Source of the DNA: Verrucomicrobiales bacterium
Lineage (GTDB): Bacteria; Verrucomicrobiota; Verrucomicrobiia; Verrucomicrobiales; DEV007
DNA: 64,000 nucleotides
Assembly: GCA_016795385.1 (NCBI GenBank)
Contig: JAEUHI010000061.1
Coordinates: 1-64,000, forward strand
Direction: 5' to 3'
In this document: positions 36,840 through 45,142 of the stretch, one piece after another
Layout: each line of letters begins with the position of its first letter
Position numbering within the stretch: the first letter of the stretch is position 1
The notes under the pieces: model-generated
The model's input: the letters and a program-made list of their open reading frames with translations, nothing else
What the model was told of the DNA's origin: nothing
Databases searched by the model: none
Made by a program: the position numbers and the translations under genes

Positions 36840-37706
36840 TCAGAACGAGACGCTGAGACTCACACCGCCATGAAGGACGTCGGACTGTCCCGAAAGACCG
36901 AGCCAGTTCGGGGCGCCGTCCATCAACCAAGTATCGGGAGCCCCCACGTAGCCGATGTAGGGAGTCAGGACCGTACGGCAATTCAGCTCGATGGGGAGCG
37001 AAGCGGTCAGGTAATAATGATTCCATCCGCTGGAGCGTCCGCCGGTTTGGAGATTCGGCGCCGATCCCCAGTAGTTGTCGGCGTAAGCCACCCCGCCAGC
37101 GAGGACGAGATTCTGACCGAAGACTTCAAAGGAGCGCTCCAGACCGAGATCCCAGTACCAAGCGCCGGAGTCACCGTTGGGCAGTGCGGGGAGCGTCCCG
37201 TTCCACGCATTGGGAAGCCCGGTGTTGTAGGCGAGGTCGAACTTCAGGAGAGCGAATTCGAGATCTTTCGCGAGATGCAGCCCGATCTCCCCATGACTCG
37301 AGGGCCAGAGGACGGTGTTGGGATCCTCGGGATAGAAGTGATAGGTGTAGCTGAGCGACGACTCGATCCCCGCGAAGGTCGGGAGAGGAGCCGAGAGGGA
37401 AACAGCGACATCATCGTTGACGATGCTGGTCAGGGCGTTGCCTGCGACGACGTTCACGTAATCCACTCCCAAGGTGAGCGGCAACGCGAGCCCGTCGAAG
37501 GTGTATTGGACCGATCCACTCACGGAGTCCTGTCCGAAAACATAACCCTTGTAGAGGTAATCGGTGTGATACCCGACCTCGATCTGCCCTCCCAGATCGT
37601 GGCACTCTTCGATTGGCGTCTTATCGACCGGCGCTTTTCCCCAATCACCGGCGTGCACGAATCCGGAGGTGAGAAGGGCGAGGGAAGTCAGAAGTGTCGT
37701 TTTCAT
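36840..37706 (-). CDS. Outer-membrane beta-barrel protein, paralogue 2
   Basis: A 288-residue exported protein that is clearly a tandem duplicate of the 35735-36604 product. The mature N-terminus GDWGKAPVDK, the segments TDYLYKGYVFGQDSVSG, SGAWYWDLGLER and GGRSSGWNHYYLTASLP, and the last residues LHGGVSLSVSF are shared with only scattered changes. The start at 37706 gives the signal peptide (MKTTLLTSLALLTSGFVHA); the frame extends to 37760. It has its own terminator at 36781-36812. Substrate or pore function unknown. Confidence 0.7.
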   Translation of the reverse strand: MKTTLLTSLALLTSGFVHAGDWGKAPVDKTPIEECHDLGGQIEVGYHTDYLYKGYVFGQDSVSGSVQYTFDGLALPLTLGVDYVNVVAGNALTSIVNDDVAVSLSAPLPTFAGIESSLSYTYHFYPEDPNTVLWPSSHGEIGLHLAKDLEFALLKFDLAYNTGLPNAWNGTLPALPNGDSGAWYWDLGLERSFEVFGQNLVLAGGVAYADNYWGSAPNLQTGGRSSGWNHYYLTASLPIELNCRTVLTPYIGYVGAPDTWLMDGAPNWLGLSGQSDVLHGGVSLSVSF

Positions 37707-37749
37707 GGGATCACGGGACAAAGGCATCAGAGAATGGGGAAAAGGAAGA

Positions 37750-39090
37750 TCAACGTTCACGGCGGTTCACCGGAATCGCGGATTCAAACGAGAAATTGGC
37801 GGAAGCGGCATCCACCACCGATCCACCCGAGGAGGCGATCACCGCCTGGCTGCCGTTGACGAAACGACCGCGGAGACGGCTCATGGCCGTGCGGACATTC
37901 CCTTTCAAGCTCGCCTCCGAGGTGATCATGGCGTTTCCGTTGCCGTTCAACGTCACTTCAACCGTCCCCGCACGCAGCCCGGAGGTCACGTTCGAAGTCT
38001 TTCCGCCTTGGGAAAGCACACTCTTCACCTTCATCTTTCTGCCGCCTCCATTCCCACGGAGATTCACCGCGGACGCTCCGCTGCCGGGGTTCTGGACCAG
38101 GAAGTAAGCCGTGGGGGATTGGTCGAAGAGCGCGTTCAAGTTGATGCTCTGGGCCGAGGCGTCACGTCCGAAGACACCGGCTCCGACGCGGCCCACAGCG
38201 GTCCGGGAAGGCCCCACGGTCAGGTCGACCTCATTGCCCGCCCCGTTGTGGGAGAAGTTGTCGAAGAACGCTTCGAGCGGGATGCGCGACTCTTCGACCA
38301 TCGACGACGCTTCCGGCTCGGAGGCAACCCCGCCGAAACCGCCTACCAGAGCCACGTCGGTGAAGAACGGCAGAAGCTCCGACGGTTCCTCGATATCCTT
38401 GCCGGTGCCGGACCTTCTCCCCTTCAGAGGACCGCTGTAAACGACCTCCCCATTCAATTCCACCGTGTAGACCGTGCGGGTGGCATCCAGCTTCATGCAG
38501 AGACGCAGCCACTGCCCGGAGAGGTCTTCCTCGATCTCCTCGTAGAAACCAGGCCCCGAAATCACGTATGTCAGATTCAAATCGCCCTCCTCCACGCCCT
38601 CTTGCGGCTCACTGTCACGCGGGCCAAAACCCGACCAAATCGTCACCCCGTAGAGCGGATAACCGTATTCATCGAACCCTCCGGCCATCCCGTAGCCAGC
38701 GTATTCGGCAGCCCCTTCGTAAAAATAAAGGTCCACGCAAACCTGCGAGGTTCCGTCGGGCAACTGGCGGACCCGCCCCGAAGGATAACCGTCGAATTCT
38801 TTGAGGAATCTCAGCACGCCTTGATCAGCGGCGAAGATGTCCGGAGAGCGGTCTTCCCGCACCTCCTGCATTCCGTCCCATACCATCCTTTCGAGAGGAT
38901 ACCAGCCCGGCACGCTCTCTCCCGGAGCCGGCACGGGCGACAGGACGACGCGGTCGAAAGGATCGCTGGTCAAACCCGGCATGGGTGCCGGAGCGGGCAC
39001 CGGCGGAACCGGGGCACCTTGAGCGAACACAGAAGTGCCGGAGGCGACGCCGGCGAGAACCAAGGAAGCGGAAACAAGAAGGCGAATCAT
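37750..39090 (-). CDS. Secreted LamG-like protein of unknown function
   Basis: A 446-residue exported protein. The signal peptide is residues 1-24 (SVFAQ), followed by a proline-rich spacer GAPVPPVPAPAPMP. A concanavalin/LamG-like beta-sandwich occupies about residues 55-265, with SGQWLRLCMKLDATRTVYTV and VELNGEVVYSGPLKG matching the LamG core strand pattern. The remainder (about 265-446) is rich in short strands and small residues (RAGTVEVTLNGNGNAMITSE) and is not recognised. The start at 39090 is set by the signal peptide. It is transcribed away from the pyrE gene and lies 43 bases upstream of the outer-membrane paralogue 2 start. Confidence 0.55.
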   Translation of the reverse strand: MIRLLVSASLVLAGVASGTSVFAQGAPVPPVPAPAPMPGLTSDPFDRVVLSPVPAPGESVPGWYPLERMVWDGMQEVREDRSPDIFAADQGVLRFLKEFDGYPSGRVRQLPDGTSQVCVDLYFYEGAAEYAGYGMAGGFDEYGYPLYGVTIWSGFGPRDSEPQEGVEEGDLNLTYVISGPGFYEEIEEDLSGQWLRLCMKLDATRTVYTVELNGEVVYSGPLKGRRSGTGKDIEEPSELLPFFTDVALVGGFGGVASEPEASSMVEESRIPLEAFFDNFSHNGAGNEVDLTVGPSRTAVGRVGAGVFGRDASAQSINLNALFDQSPTAYFLVQNPGSGASAVNLRGNGGGRKMKVKSVLSQGGKTSNVTSGLRAGTVEVTLNGNGNAMITSEASLKGNVRTAMSRLRGRFVNGSQAVIASSGGSVVDAASANFSFESAIPVNRRER

Positions 39091-39191
39091 GACTGGGATC
39101 GGGTGCGGTAGGGATGGCTGGGGGATCTCCCCGCCACGCACCATCTTCACCGGGATTGCCAAAAAAGCAACCGCTGCAGGCACGGAAGCGC

Positions 39192-39794
39192 TCAGCCCAC
39201 TTTCTTCGTCCCCGGACGCACCGCCGGGATCGCCGCGAGATCTTCCGGCACGGCATCCGCCTCATAGACGGGAAACTGGATCTCCATGCAGGAAACGACC
39301 GGATACTCGCCCACCGAGGCTTTGCCCGAACGATTCACCACCACAAAAACCCCCGCGACGACCCCGCCCTGGGATTCGATGAAATCGGTCAGTTCCAGCA
39401 AGGTGCCGCCCGTGGTGATGACATCCTCCACAAGGAGGAGGCGCTCCCCGGGCTTGATCTCGAAGCCCCGCTTCAGTTCGAGGAGGTTCGTCTCCGGATT
39501 GCGCTCCGCATAGATCGTGCGGGCGTGGACGGCGAGGCCGACCTGCTGCCCCACCGGCACACCACCCATCGCCGGACTCAGCACCACGTCGATGCCGCCC
39601 AGGGCTTCCAGTTGCGGCACGATCTGCTCGATCATCCGCTGCAGCTCCCATGGATGCTGCACGAGCTTGCCCTTCTTCACGTAGTAGGCGGAGTGTTTTC
39701 CGCTCGCGAGGATGAAGTGGCCTTGCTCGACCGCTCCGTAATCCTTCAGCAGTTCGATCGTTTCTTCAGGCGATTTCGGCAATTCGGTTCGCAT
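39192..39794 (-). CDS. pyrE: Orotate phosphoribosyltransferase
   Basis: A 200-residue type I phosphoribosyltransferase that makes orotidine 5'-phosphate from orotate and PRPP in pyrimidine synthesis. The PRPP signature LLLVEDVITTGGTLLEL is near residues 120-136 and the orotate-side segment GHFILASGKHSAYYVKKGKL is near the N-terminus. The start at 39794 is chosen for the family N-terminus; the frame extends to 39980. It overlaps the 3' end of pyrF by 29 bases, an unusually long overlap that implies coupled translation. Confidence 0.9.
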   Translation of the reverse strand: MRTELPKSPEETIELLKDYGAVEQGHFILASGKHSAYYVKKGKLVQHPWELQRMIEQIVPQLEALGGIDVVLSPAMGGVPVGQQVGLAVHARTIYAERNPETNLLELKRGFEIKPGERLLLVEDVITTGGTLLELTDFIESQGGVVAGVFVVVNRSGKASVGEYPVVSCMEIQFPVYEADAVPEDLAAIPAVRPGTKKVG

Positions 39795-40548
39795 AATCCC
39801 GGGCTTTTTCGGCAAAGGTGAGGTGGGTGTCGGCATAGAGAATGCCGCGTGAAACATTGATGACAGAGGGCGACTTGCGGTCCGCGCCGCGCAGCGTTTC
39901 AAGGTCGCCGCCCTGGGCGCCCAGCCCGGGGATGAGCAGGGGCACATCCGGCATCCGGGCGAGGACATCGGCGGAGACATTGGTCAGTCCCAGGACCAAC
40001 CCGATGCTCCCCTCCCCCGCGGGAGTCTCCGGGGCACGCCGGGTGAGATCGCCGACCAACTCGAAAACCTTGCGGCCGTTGGCGAGATCGTGCAGTTCCA
40101 GATCCGCCGCCCCGGGATTCGAGGTGACCCCGAGAAGATAGACGCCTTTTCCAGGATGCTGCAGGAAGGGCTCGACCGAATCGTAGCCCATGTAGGGGCT
40201 CAGAGTGACGGCATCGACGTCCCAGAGATCGAAATAGGCTTTGGCGTAATGTTCCTGCGTCGTGCCGATATCACCGCGCTTCGCATCGAGAATCACCGGC
40301 ACCCCGGTCGTTTTCATCCTCGCAATGAGCGCCTCCACGAGTTGGTAGCCCGGCACCCCGAGCGCCTCGAAGTAGGCGATGTTCGGCTTGAAGGCGGCCG
40401 CGAATGGCGCGGTCTCTTCGATCACCTGTTCGCAGAAGGCGGCGAGATCCGCGGTCGAGGGATGAAGATCGAGACGCGGATCAATACCCACGCAGAGCGC
40501 GCTGCCGGTGAGCTCGATGCGTTGCTGCAATCGCTGGACGTACGTCAT
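39766..40548 (-). CDS. pyrF: Orotidine 5'-phosphate decarboxylase
   Basis: A 260-residue decarboxylase that converts OMP to UMP, the last step of pyrimidine synthesis. The DAKRGDIG motif carries the catalytic Lys/Asp pair and marks the longer type-2 PyrF subfamily. LSPYMGYDSVEPF and VNVSRGIL-like segments (INVSRGILYA) follow. The start at 40548 is chosen over the longer frame (40626) on family grounds. It is the first gene of a pyrF-pyrE pair; the other pyrimidine genes are not in the window. Confidence 0.9.
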   Translation of the reverse strand: MTYVQRLQQRIELTGSALCVGIDPRLDLHPSTADLAAFCEQVIEETAPFAAAFKPNIAYFEALGVPGYQLVEALIARMKTTGVPVILDAKRGDIGTTQEHYAKAYFDLWDVDAVTLSPYMGYDSVEPFLQHPGKGVYLLGVTSNPGAADLELHDLANGRKVFELVGDLTRRAPETPAGEGSIGLVLGLTNVSADVLARMPDVPLLIPGLGAQGGDLETLRGADRKSPSVINVSRGILYADTHLTFAEKARDYANRIAEIA

Positions 40549-40694
40549 GGATACGGGTATGGAAAACAAAGTCGGAAGATCCTCTCCGCCTCGACGGGAC
40601 TCAACCGACTTTGCCCGGTGAGTCAACCCTCTTTGGTGTCCGGGAGTGACTTCTCTGCAACCCTCGCAAGCCCTTGCTCCCGTTTTCCAGTTCC

Positions 40695-42980
40695 ATGCGA
40701 TTCATCCTCTTCTGCTTCGGCGGAGCGGCGCTGGGCTGGCAGGTCCTCTGGGCCCTTCATCTCGGACTCGCTCTGGGAGCCTCCGCCCGGGGCGTGGCGC
40801 TGACTGTCGGCACGGCCATGGCAGGGATGACGCTCGGAGCGTTTCTCGGCTCTGCCTTGGTGAAACGTTTCTCCCGTCTCTCCCCCATCCTGCTTTATGG
40901 AGCGATAGAGCTGGTCGTCGCCCTGGGGGCCCTTCTGCCGGGCCTCTCCGAGTCCTGGATCATGTCGGCAGACTCGCGGATCTACCGGATCTCGCCCCTG
41001 CTCGCGACGCCTTTCTCCCTCGTCGCTCTCGCCCTGACTCTCGCTCCCGCCTGCGTTGCAATGGGGGCGACCCTGCCGGTGATGGGCACCCTGGCACGAG
41101 CTACCGGCACCCCACTTTCCCGGCTCTACGCCTTCAATACCGCCGGAGCCGCCGTCGGCACGATCATCGTCGCCTTTCTGCTGCTCCCCTGGCTCGGCCT
41201 GAAGGGGTCTTCCCTCGCGCTCTTCCTCATCCAAGCGACCCTTTGCGCCGCTTGTTTTTTCATCGCTTCCGCCGGTCGAAACCGTGACCAAAGCGACGGC
41301 CGCGGAGTGGAGGAAAAGGGCGTCGCAACCGGAATCCCGCCCTTGTCTCATCGCCGGGATCTGCTGCTGGTCTTTTTGTCAGGATTCGCCGCCTTTCTCC
41401 TCGAAGTCACCTGGTTTCGAGCCTTGCGGGCGGCATGGTTCAGCACTTCGGACAGCGCGGCGGTGATGCTTTGCTGTTTTCTCCTGGCCCTTGCCATCGG
41501 CGCGGCCATCGCTCCCGCATGGCGCCGCCACGGATTTTCCCTCTCCATCGCTTTTGCCGGTGCCGCGATCCTGACCCTCATCGCCAACCAACTGATCGCC
41601 AGGTTCGATCTCATCGAGACCTTCCAGGCGAAGGGCCTCTGGCGGCAAATTTCCCGCCTTCTCGCAGGGCTCCTCGTGCTGGGACCTCCGGTGGCTTTGT
41701 TAGGGATCATCCTGCCGTCCATCCTCGACCGGCGTGACCGGCCGGGAGAGTGGGCCGCGCTTTATGCGACGAACACGCTCGGATCCGTCCTCGGAGCGAA
41801 TCTCGCGGCGTGGATGCTGCTCGAATGGGTCGGCCCGCTCGCGTCCGGCTGGATCGCGGCGGCCCTCCTTGCCGCCGGGGCCTGGGTGTCCACCACTTCA
41901 CCAACGCTCAAAACAGCGACCTGCCTCGCCTTCGCCGCCGTCCTCGCGCCCCTTCTTTGGTTCGACCGTCACGAGCCGACGCGGGTGAAAGGAGCCTCGC
42001 GCTTCGTCACGGGCGGGTTCGAGACCATCGCGCAGCGCCATGGTCCCGATGCCTCCATCTCCGTGATCGCGCACGAGGGCGGCCGCGTCCTCGTTATCAA
42101 CGGCTTTGCCACGGCCGGAGAATCCCACGGCGATAGTGATGCCCGCTTCCGGTACATGGACTCGATGGGCCGCCTGCCCATGCTGCTGCATCCGGATCCG
42201 AGAAACGCCCTTGTCATCTGTTTCGGCACCGGTCAGACCGCCCATGCCGTCCGCGATGAAAATCCCGCTCGACTCGATCTCGTGGACCTGAATGCCGCCG
42301 TCTTCGAACTCGGCGATCTTTTCGACACCAACCATCACGTGCTCGACGATCCCCGCGTGCGCGCCATCGTCATGGACGGTCGGGCTTGGTTGCGGCGGTC
42401 GGAGGAGCCCTACGATGTCATCACGCTCGAGCCGATGCCGCCCTTCTTCAGCGGAACGAACGCCCTCTATTCCGTGGAGTTCTATCGTCTCGCCAGGGAG
42501 CGCCTGCAATCCGGAGGTCTCGCCGCCCAGTGGTTCCCGCTACATTTGATGACACCCGAACAGGCGGCCTCGATCGCAGCCGCGTTCACGGCAGTTTTTC
42601 CCGATTCGATCCTATGGCTCGACCCGGACAGCCGCGCCGGCAACGGTCTCGCCGACCAAGGCATCCTCATCGGCCGGAAGCCCGACAACACCACCTCAGG
42701 CGCCCCACTCGGCGAAACCTGGCCTGGATTCCTGCGTGCGCCGCTCACCGGAACCCGCCGCCTGACCGCCGATCAGACGCGACGCCAGATCGCGCTCTCC
42801 CCCGCAGGTTTGCAGCGTTTTGCCGCGGGTGCCGCGCCGGTGACGGACACGAATCAGTTGCTCGAGTTCGGCACCTCTCCCTATCGGAATCCCGACTACG
42901 ATCTTTTCGAATCCATCAGACGAATACACGAGCGGATCGAGGCGGCCCGGGAGGACACACCTCTCTCCTTCCCAGAGTAG
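40695..42980 (+). CDS. MFS-like transporter fused to spermidine-synthase-like domain
   Basis: A 761-residue protein. The N-terminal half (about 1-440) has about twelve hydrophobic helices of the type in fused MFS/spermidine synthase proteins. The C-terminal cytoplasmic domain (from about 450) has the class I methyltransferase-like fold of spermidine synthases: ALVICFGTGQTAHAV, RLDLVDLNAAVFELG, IVMDGRAWLR and ALYSVEFYRLARERL. The catalytic Asp expected in the YDxIxxDxxxP motif is replaced (YDVITLEPMPPF), so aminopropyl transfer is doubtful. It may instead move polyamines or other cations. The frame has an earlier TTG; the ATG at 40695 is preferred. Confidence 0.7.
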   Translation: MRFILFCFGGAALGWQVLWALHLGLALGASARGVALTVGTAMAGMTLGAFLGSALVKRFSRLSPILLYGAIELVVALGALLPGLSESWIMSADSRIYRISPLLATPFSLVALALTLAPACVAMGATLPVMGTLARATGTPLSRLYAFNTAGAAVGTIIVAFLLLPWLGLKGSSLALFLIQATLCAACFFIASAGRNRDQSDGRGVEEKGVATGIPPLSHRRDLLLVFLSGFAAFLLEVTWFRALRAAWFSTSDSAAVMLCCFLLALAIGAAIAPAWRRHGFSLSIAFAGAAILTLIANQLIARFDLIETFQAKGLWRQISRLLAGLLVLGPPVALLGIILPSILDRRDRPGEWAALYATNTLGSVLGANLAAWMLLEWVGPLASGWIAAALLAAGAWVSTTSPTLKTATCLAFAAVLAPLLWFDRHEPTRVKGASRFVTGGFETIAQRHGPDASISVIAHEGGRVLVINGFATAGESHGDSDARFRYMDSMGRLPMLLHPDPRNALVICFGTGQTAHAVRDENPARLDLVDLNAAVFELGDLFDTNHHVLDDPRVRAIVMDGRAWLRRSEEPYDVITLEPMPPFFSGTNALYSVEFYRLARERLQSGGLAAQWFPLHLMTPEQAASIAAAFTAVFPDSILWLDPDSRAGNGLADQGILIGRKPDNTTSGAPLGETWPGFLRAPLTGTRRLTADQTRRQIALSPAGLQRFAAGAAPVTDTNQLLEFGTSPYRNPDYDLFESIRRIHERIEAAREDTPLSFPE

Positions 42981-42992
42981 GGCCTGGCCGGA

Positions 42993-44096
42993 TCAGATCC
43001 GGGCGGCGATGGCATCCCCCATTTCGGCGGTGCCGACCTTCTTCTGGCCTTCGCTGCCCGTGTGGATGTCGCCGGTGCGGTAACCTTCGTCGATCACGGC
43101 CTTCACCGCCGCATCGATCGCGGCCGCGGCTTCGTGCTCTCCGAAAGAGAATCGCAACATCATCGCCGCCGATAGAATCTGGGCGATCGGGTTCGCGATT
43201 CCCTTGCCGGCGATGTCGGGAGCGGTGCCGCCGCTCGGTTCGTAAAGGCCGAAATAGAGCCCGTCGCCCTTGCTTTCGCCCAGGCTGGCGCTCGAGAGCA
43301 TGCCCAGCGATCCGGCGATCATCGCCATCTCGTCACTGAGGATGTCGCCGAAAAGGTTCTCGGCGAGGACGACGTCGAACTCGCGCGGACGCGCGATCAA
43401 CTGCATCGCGGCATTGTCGACGTAGAGATGGCTGAGCGTGACGGAGGGGAATTCCTTTGCCACTTCCTCGACCGTGCGACGCCAGAGGAGCCCGTTCTGC
43501 AGCACGTTCGCCTTGTCGATCGAACAAAGGCGGCCTCCGCGTTTCTCCGCGGCGGCAAAGGCGACGCGGGCGATGCGGGCGATCTCGCTCTTTTTGTAGA
43601 CCATCGTGTCGATCGCCACTTCCTCGCCGTCACGGGTCTCGATCCCCTTCGGCTGGCCGAAATACAGCCCGCCCGTGAGTTCGCGCACGCAGAGCACGTC
43701 GAATCCACCTGCGATGCGGTCTTCCTTCACGGGAGAAGCATGGGTCAAGGCCGGAAAACAAACGGCCGGGCGCAGATTCGCGAAGAGACCGAAATGTTTG
43801 CGCAAAGGCAACAAGGCCCCCCGCTCCGGTTGCAGGTCCGGCGGCAGCGTTTCCCACTTCGGGCCACCGACCGAACCGAAGAGGATCGCGTCCGCCGCCT
43901 CGCAGGCCTTCACCGTATCCTGCGGCAGCGGGTGCCCGCCATCATCGAGGGCCGCGCCCCCGACGAGTTTCTCCTCCATCTCGAACTGGATGCCAAAACG
44001 CTCGGAGACCTTCCCGAGCACCTTGCGGGCTTCGGACATCACTTCGGGGCCGATGCCGTCTCCTGGCAGCACCGCGATCTTGTAGACTTTGCTCAT
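42993..44096 (-). CDS. leuB: 3-isopropylmalate dehydrogenase
   Basis: A 367-residue NAD-dependent dehydrogenase of leucine biosynthesis (isopropylmalate to ketoisocaproate plus CO2). The N-terminus YKIAVLPGDGIGPEVM, the VRELTGGLYFGQPKGI loop, the DKANVLQNG segment with the catalytic Lys, and the C-terminal metal-binding ENLFGDILSDEMAM are all present. The start at 44096 is chosen by family N-terminus. No leuA, leuC or leuD is in the window. It converges with the fusion protein gene twelve bases away, with no terminator visible between. Confidence 0.9.
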   Translation of the reverse strand: MSKVYKIAVLPGDGIGPEVMSEARKVLGKVSERFGIQFEMEEKLVGGAALDDGGHPLPQDTVKACEAADAILFGSVGGPKWETLPPDLQPERGALLPLRKHFGLFANLRPAVCFPALTHASPVKEDRIAGGFDVLCVRELTGGLYFGQPKGIETRDGEEVAIDTMVYKKSEIARIARVAFAAAEKRGGRLCSIDKANVLQNGLLWRRTVEEVAKEFPSVTLSHLYVDNAAMQLIARPREFDVVLAENLFGDILSDEMAMIAGSLGMLSSASLGESKGDGLYFGLYEPSGGTAPDIAGKGIANPIAQILSAAMMLRFSFGEHEAAAAIDAAVKAVIDEGYRTGDIHTGSEGQKKVGTAEMGDAIAARI

Positions 44097-44165
44097 GGGC
44101 CGAGACCAAAGACCGGATCGCCCCGCCCGCAAGCCGAAATGTGGCGGCCGCACTCCCCTCGCCCG

Positions 44166-44987
44166 TCAATTGATCACCCGGGGATCCTCCAAGGCCACGA
44201 TCTGCTCCCACGACATCGCCGCGATCGCCGCACCGCCGGAATCCGCCTCATGCAAAAGCGTCCCATCCGCTGCCACGACACGCACCTTCAGACCGAGCAG
44301 CTCATCTTTTCCATACAGCTCGTTCCCGTCGTAAAAGACTTCGTCGATCCGCACCTCGCTCGTCTCGAAAGTGCCATCCCCGTTGAATCGTAGCGCCTCC
44401 AGCGGAGCCTCGCCGAGCTTTTTCACGGGTGGCACGGGCGAATCGAGATCGCGCGCGGAAAATTCCCATTCCTCCTCCTTCTCGTCGTAATAGATCACGA
44501 CGGAGTCTTTCCACACCATCGCATACTCGACCTTCGCCCCTTCCAAGGTTTCGCGCGAAAGATTGCGGACCGAGATGCGGAACAGGGTCTCTTTCTCCTC
44601 CATGGTGTAATACTGGTCGCGATGTTTGTCCGTCTTACCCGGCAAGCGCGTGAGCGACACCTCGAGACGGTAGCTGGACGCACCGCCCGCCATCGCCGCG
44701 CCGGATGCGGGGGCGGCACCCGACTTCATCCAATCCTTCACATACTGCTGGTCATCGAGGCTGAAAATCACGATATCCGTGTCGAAGGCCTGGCCATCCT
44801 GACGCACGATGCGCATCTGCCGGCGATCCTCCGAGATCCCGACCACCTTGGCAACGAGCTTTTGGCCGCTCTTGCCCGTGAACTCATGAAAATCACCCGA
44901 CTCCTGCGCCCGCAGGATTCCCCCTGATGCCATCGCGAGCAACAGGGCGGAGCGGATCACAAGGAAAGCGGCGGGTTTGTCGATCAT
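44166..44987 (-). CDS. Exported SHD1-domain protein
   Basis: A 273-residue exported protein. A signal peptide covers about residues 1-27. The segment FTGKSGQKLVAKVVGISEDR with MRIVRQDGQAFDTDIVIFSL and DDQQYVKDW matches a bacterial SHD1 (Sla1 homology) domain, a small beta-sheet fold common in Planctomycetes and Verrucomicrobia. The second half is beta-rich, with LRFNGDGTFETSEVRIDEVF. Function unknown. It is divergent from the EboD-like gene (156 bases between starts). Confidence 0.6.
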   Translation of the reverse strand: MIDKPAAFLVIRSALLLAMASGGILRAQESGDFHEFTGKSGQKLVAKVVGISEDRRQMRIVRQDGQAFDTDIVIFSLDDQQYVKDWMKSGAAPASGAAMAGGASSYRLEVSLTRLPGKTDKHRDQYYTMEEKETLFRISVRNLSRETLEGAKVEYAMVWKDSVVIYYDEKEEEWEFSARDLDSPVPPVKKLGEAPLEALRFNGDGTFETSEVRIDEVFYDGNELYGKDELLGLKVRVVAADGTLLHEADSGGAAIAAMSWEQIVALEDPRVIN

Positions 44988-45142
44988 ATCGCGGCGACAC
45001 TATACCGCCTCAACCGCAGGACGTTGAAGAAAAAAGACGCGAGCCTTCCCCGACCCGAAGGGGCCAACCCGAAAGAGACCTCCGCGCGTACGCGTCCAGT
45101 TGCCCCCGGGGACTCCGCGCCTTATCGTTTCCCCCACCCCCG

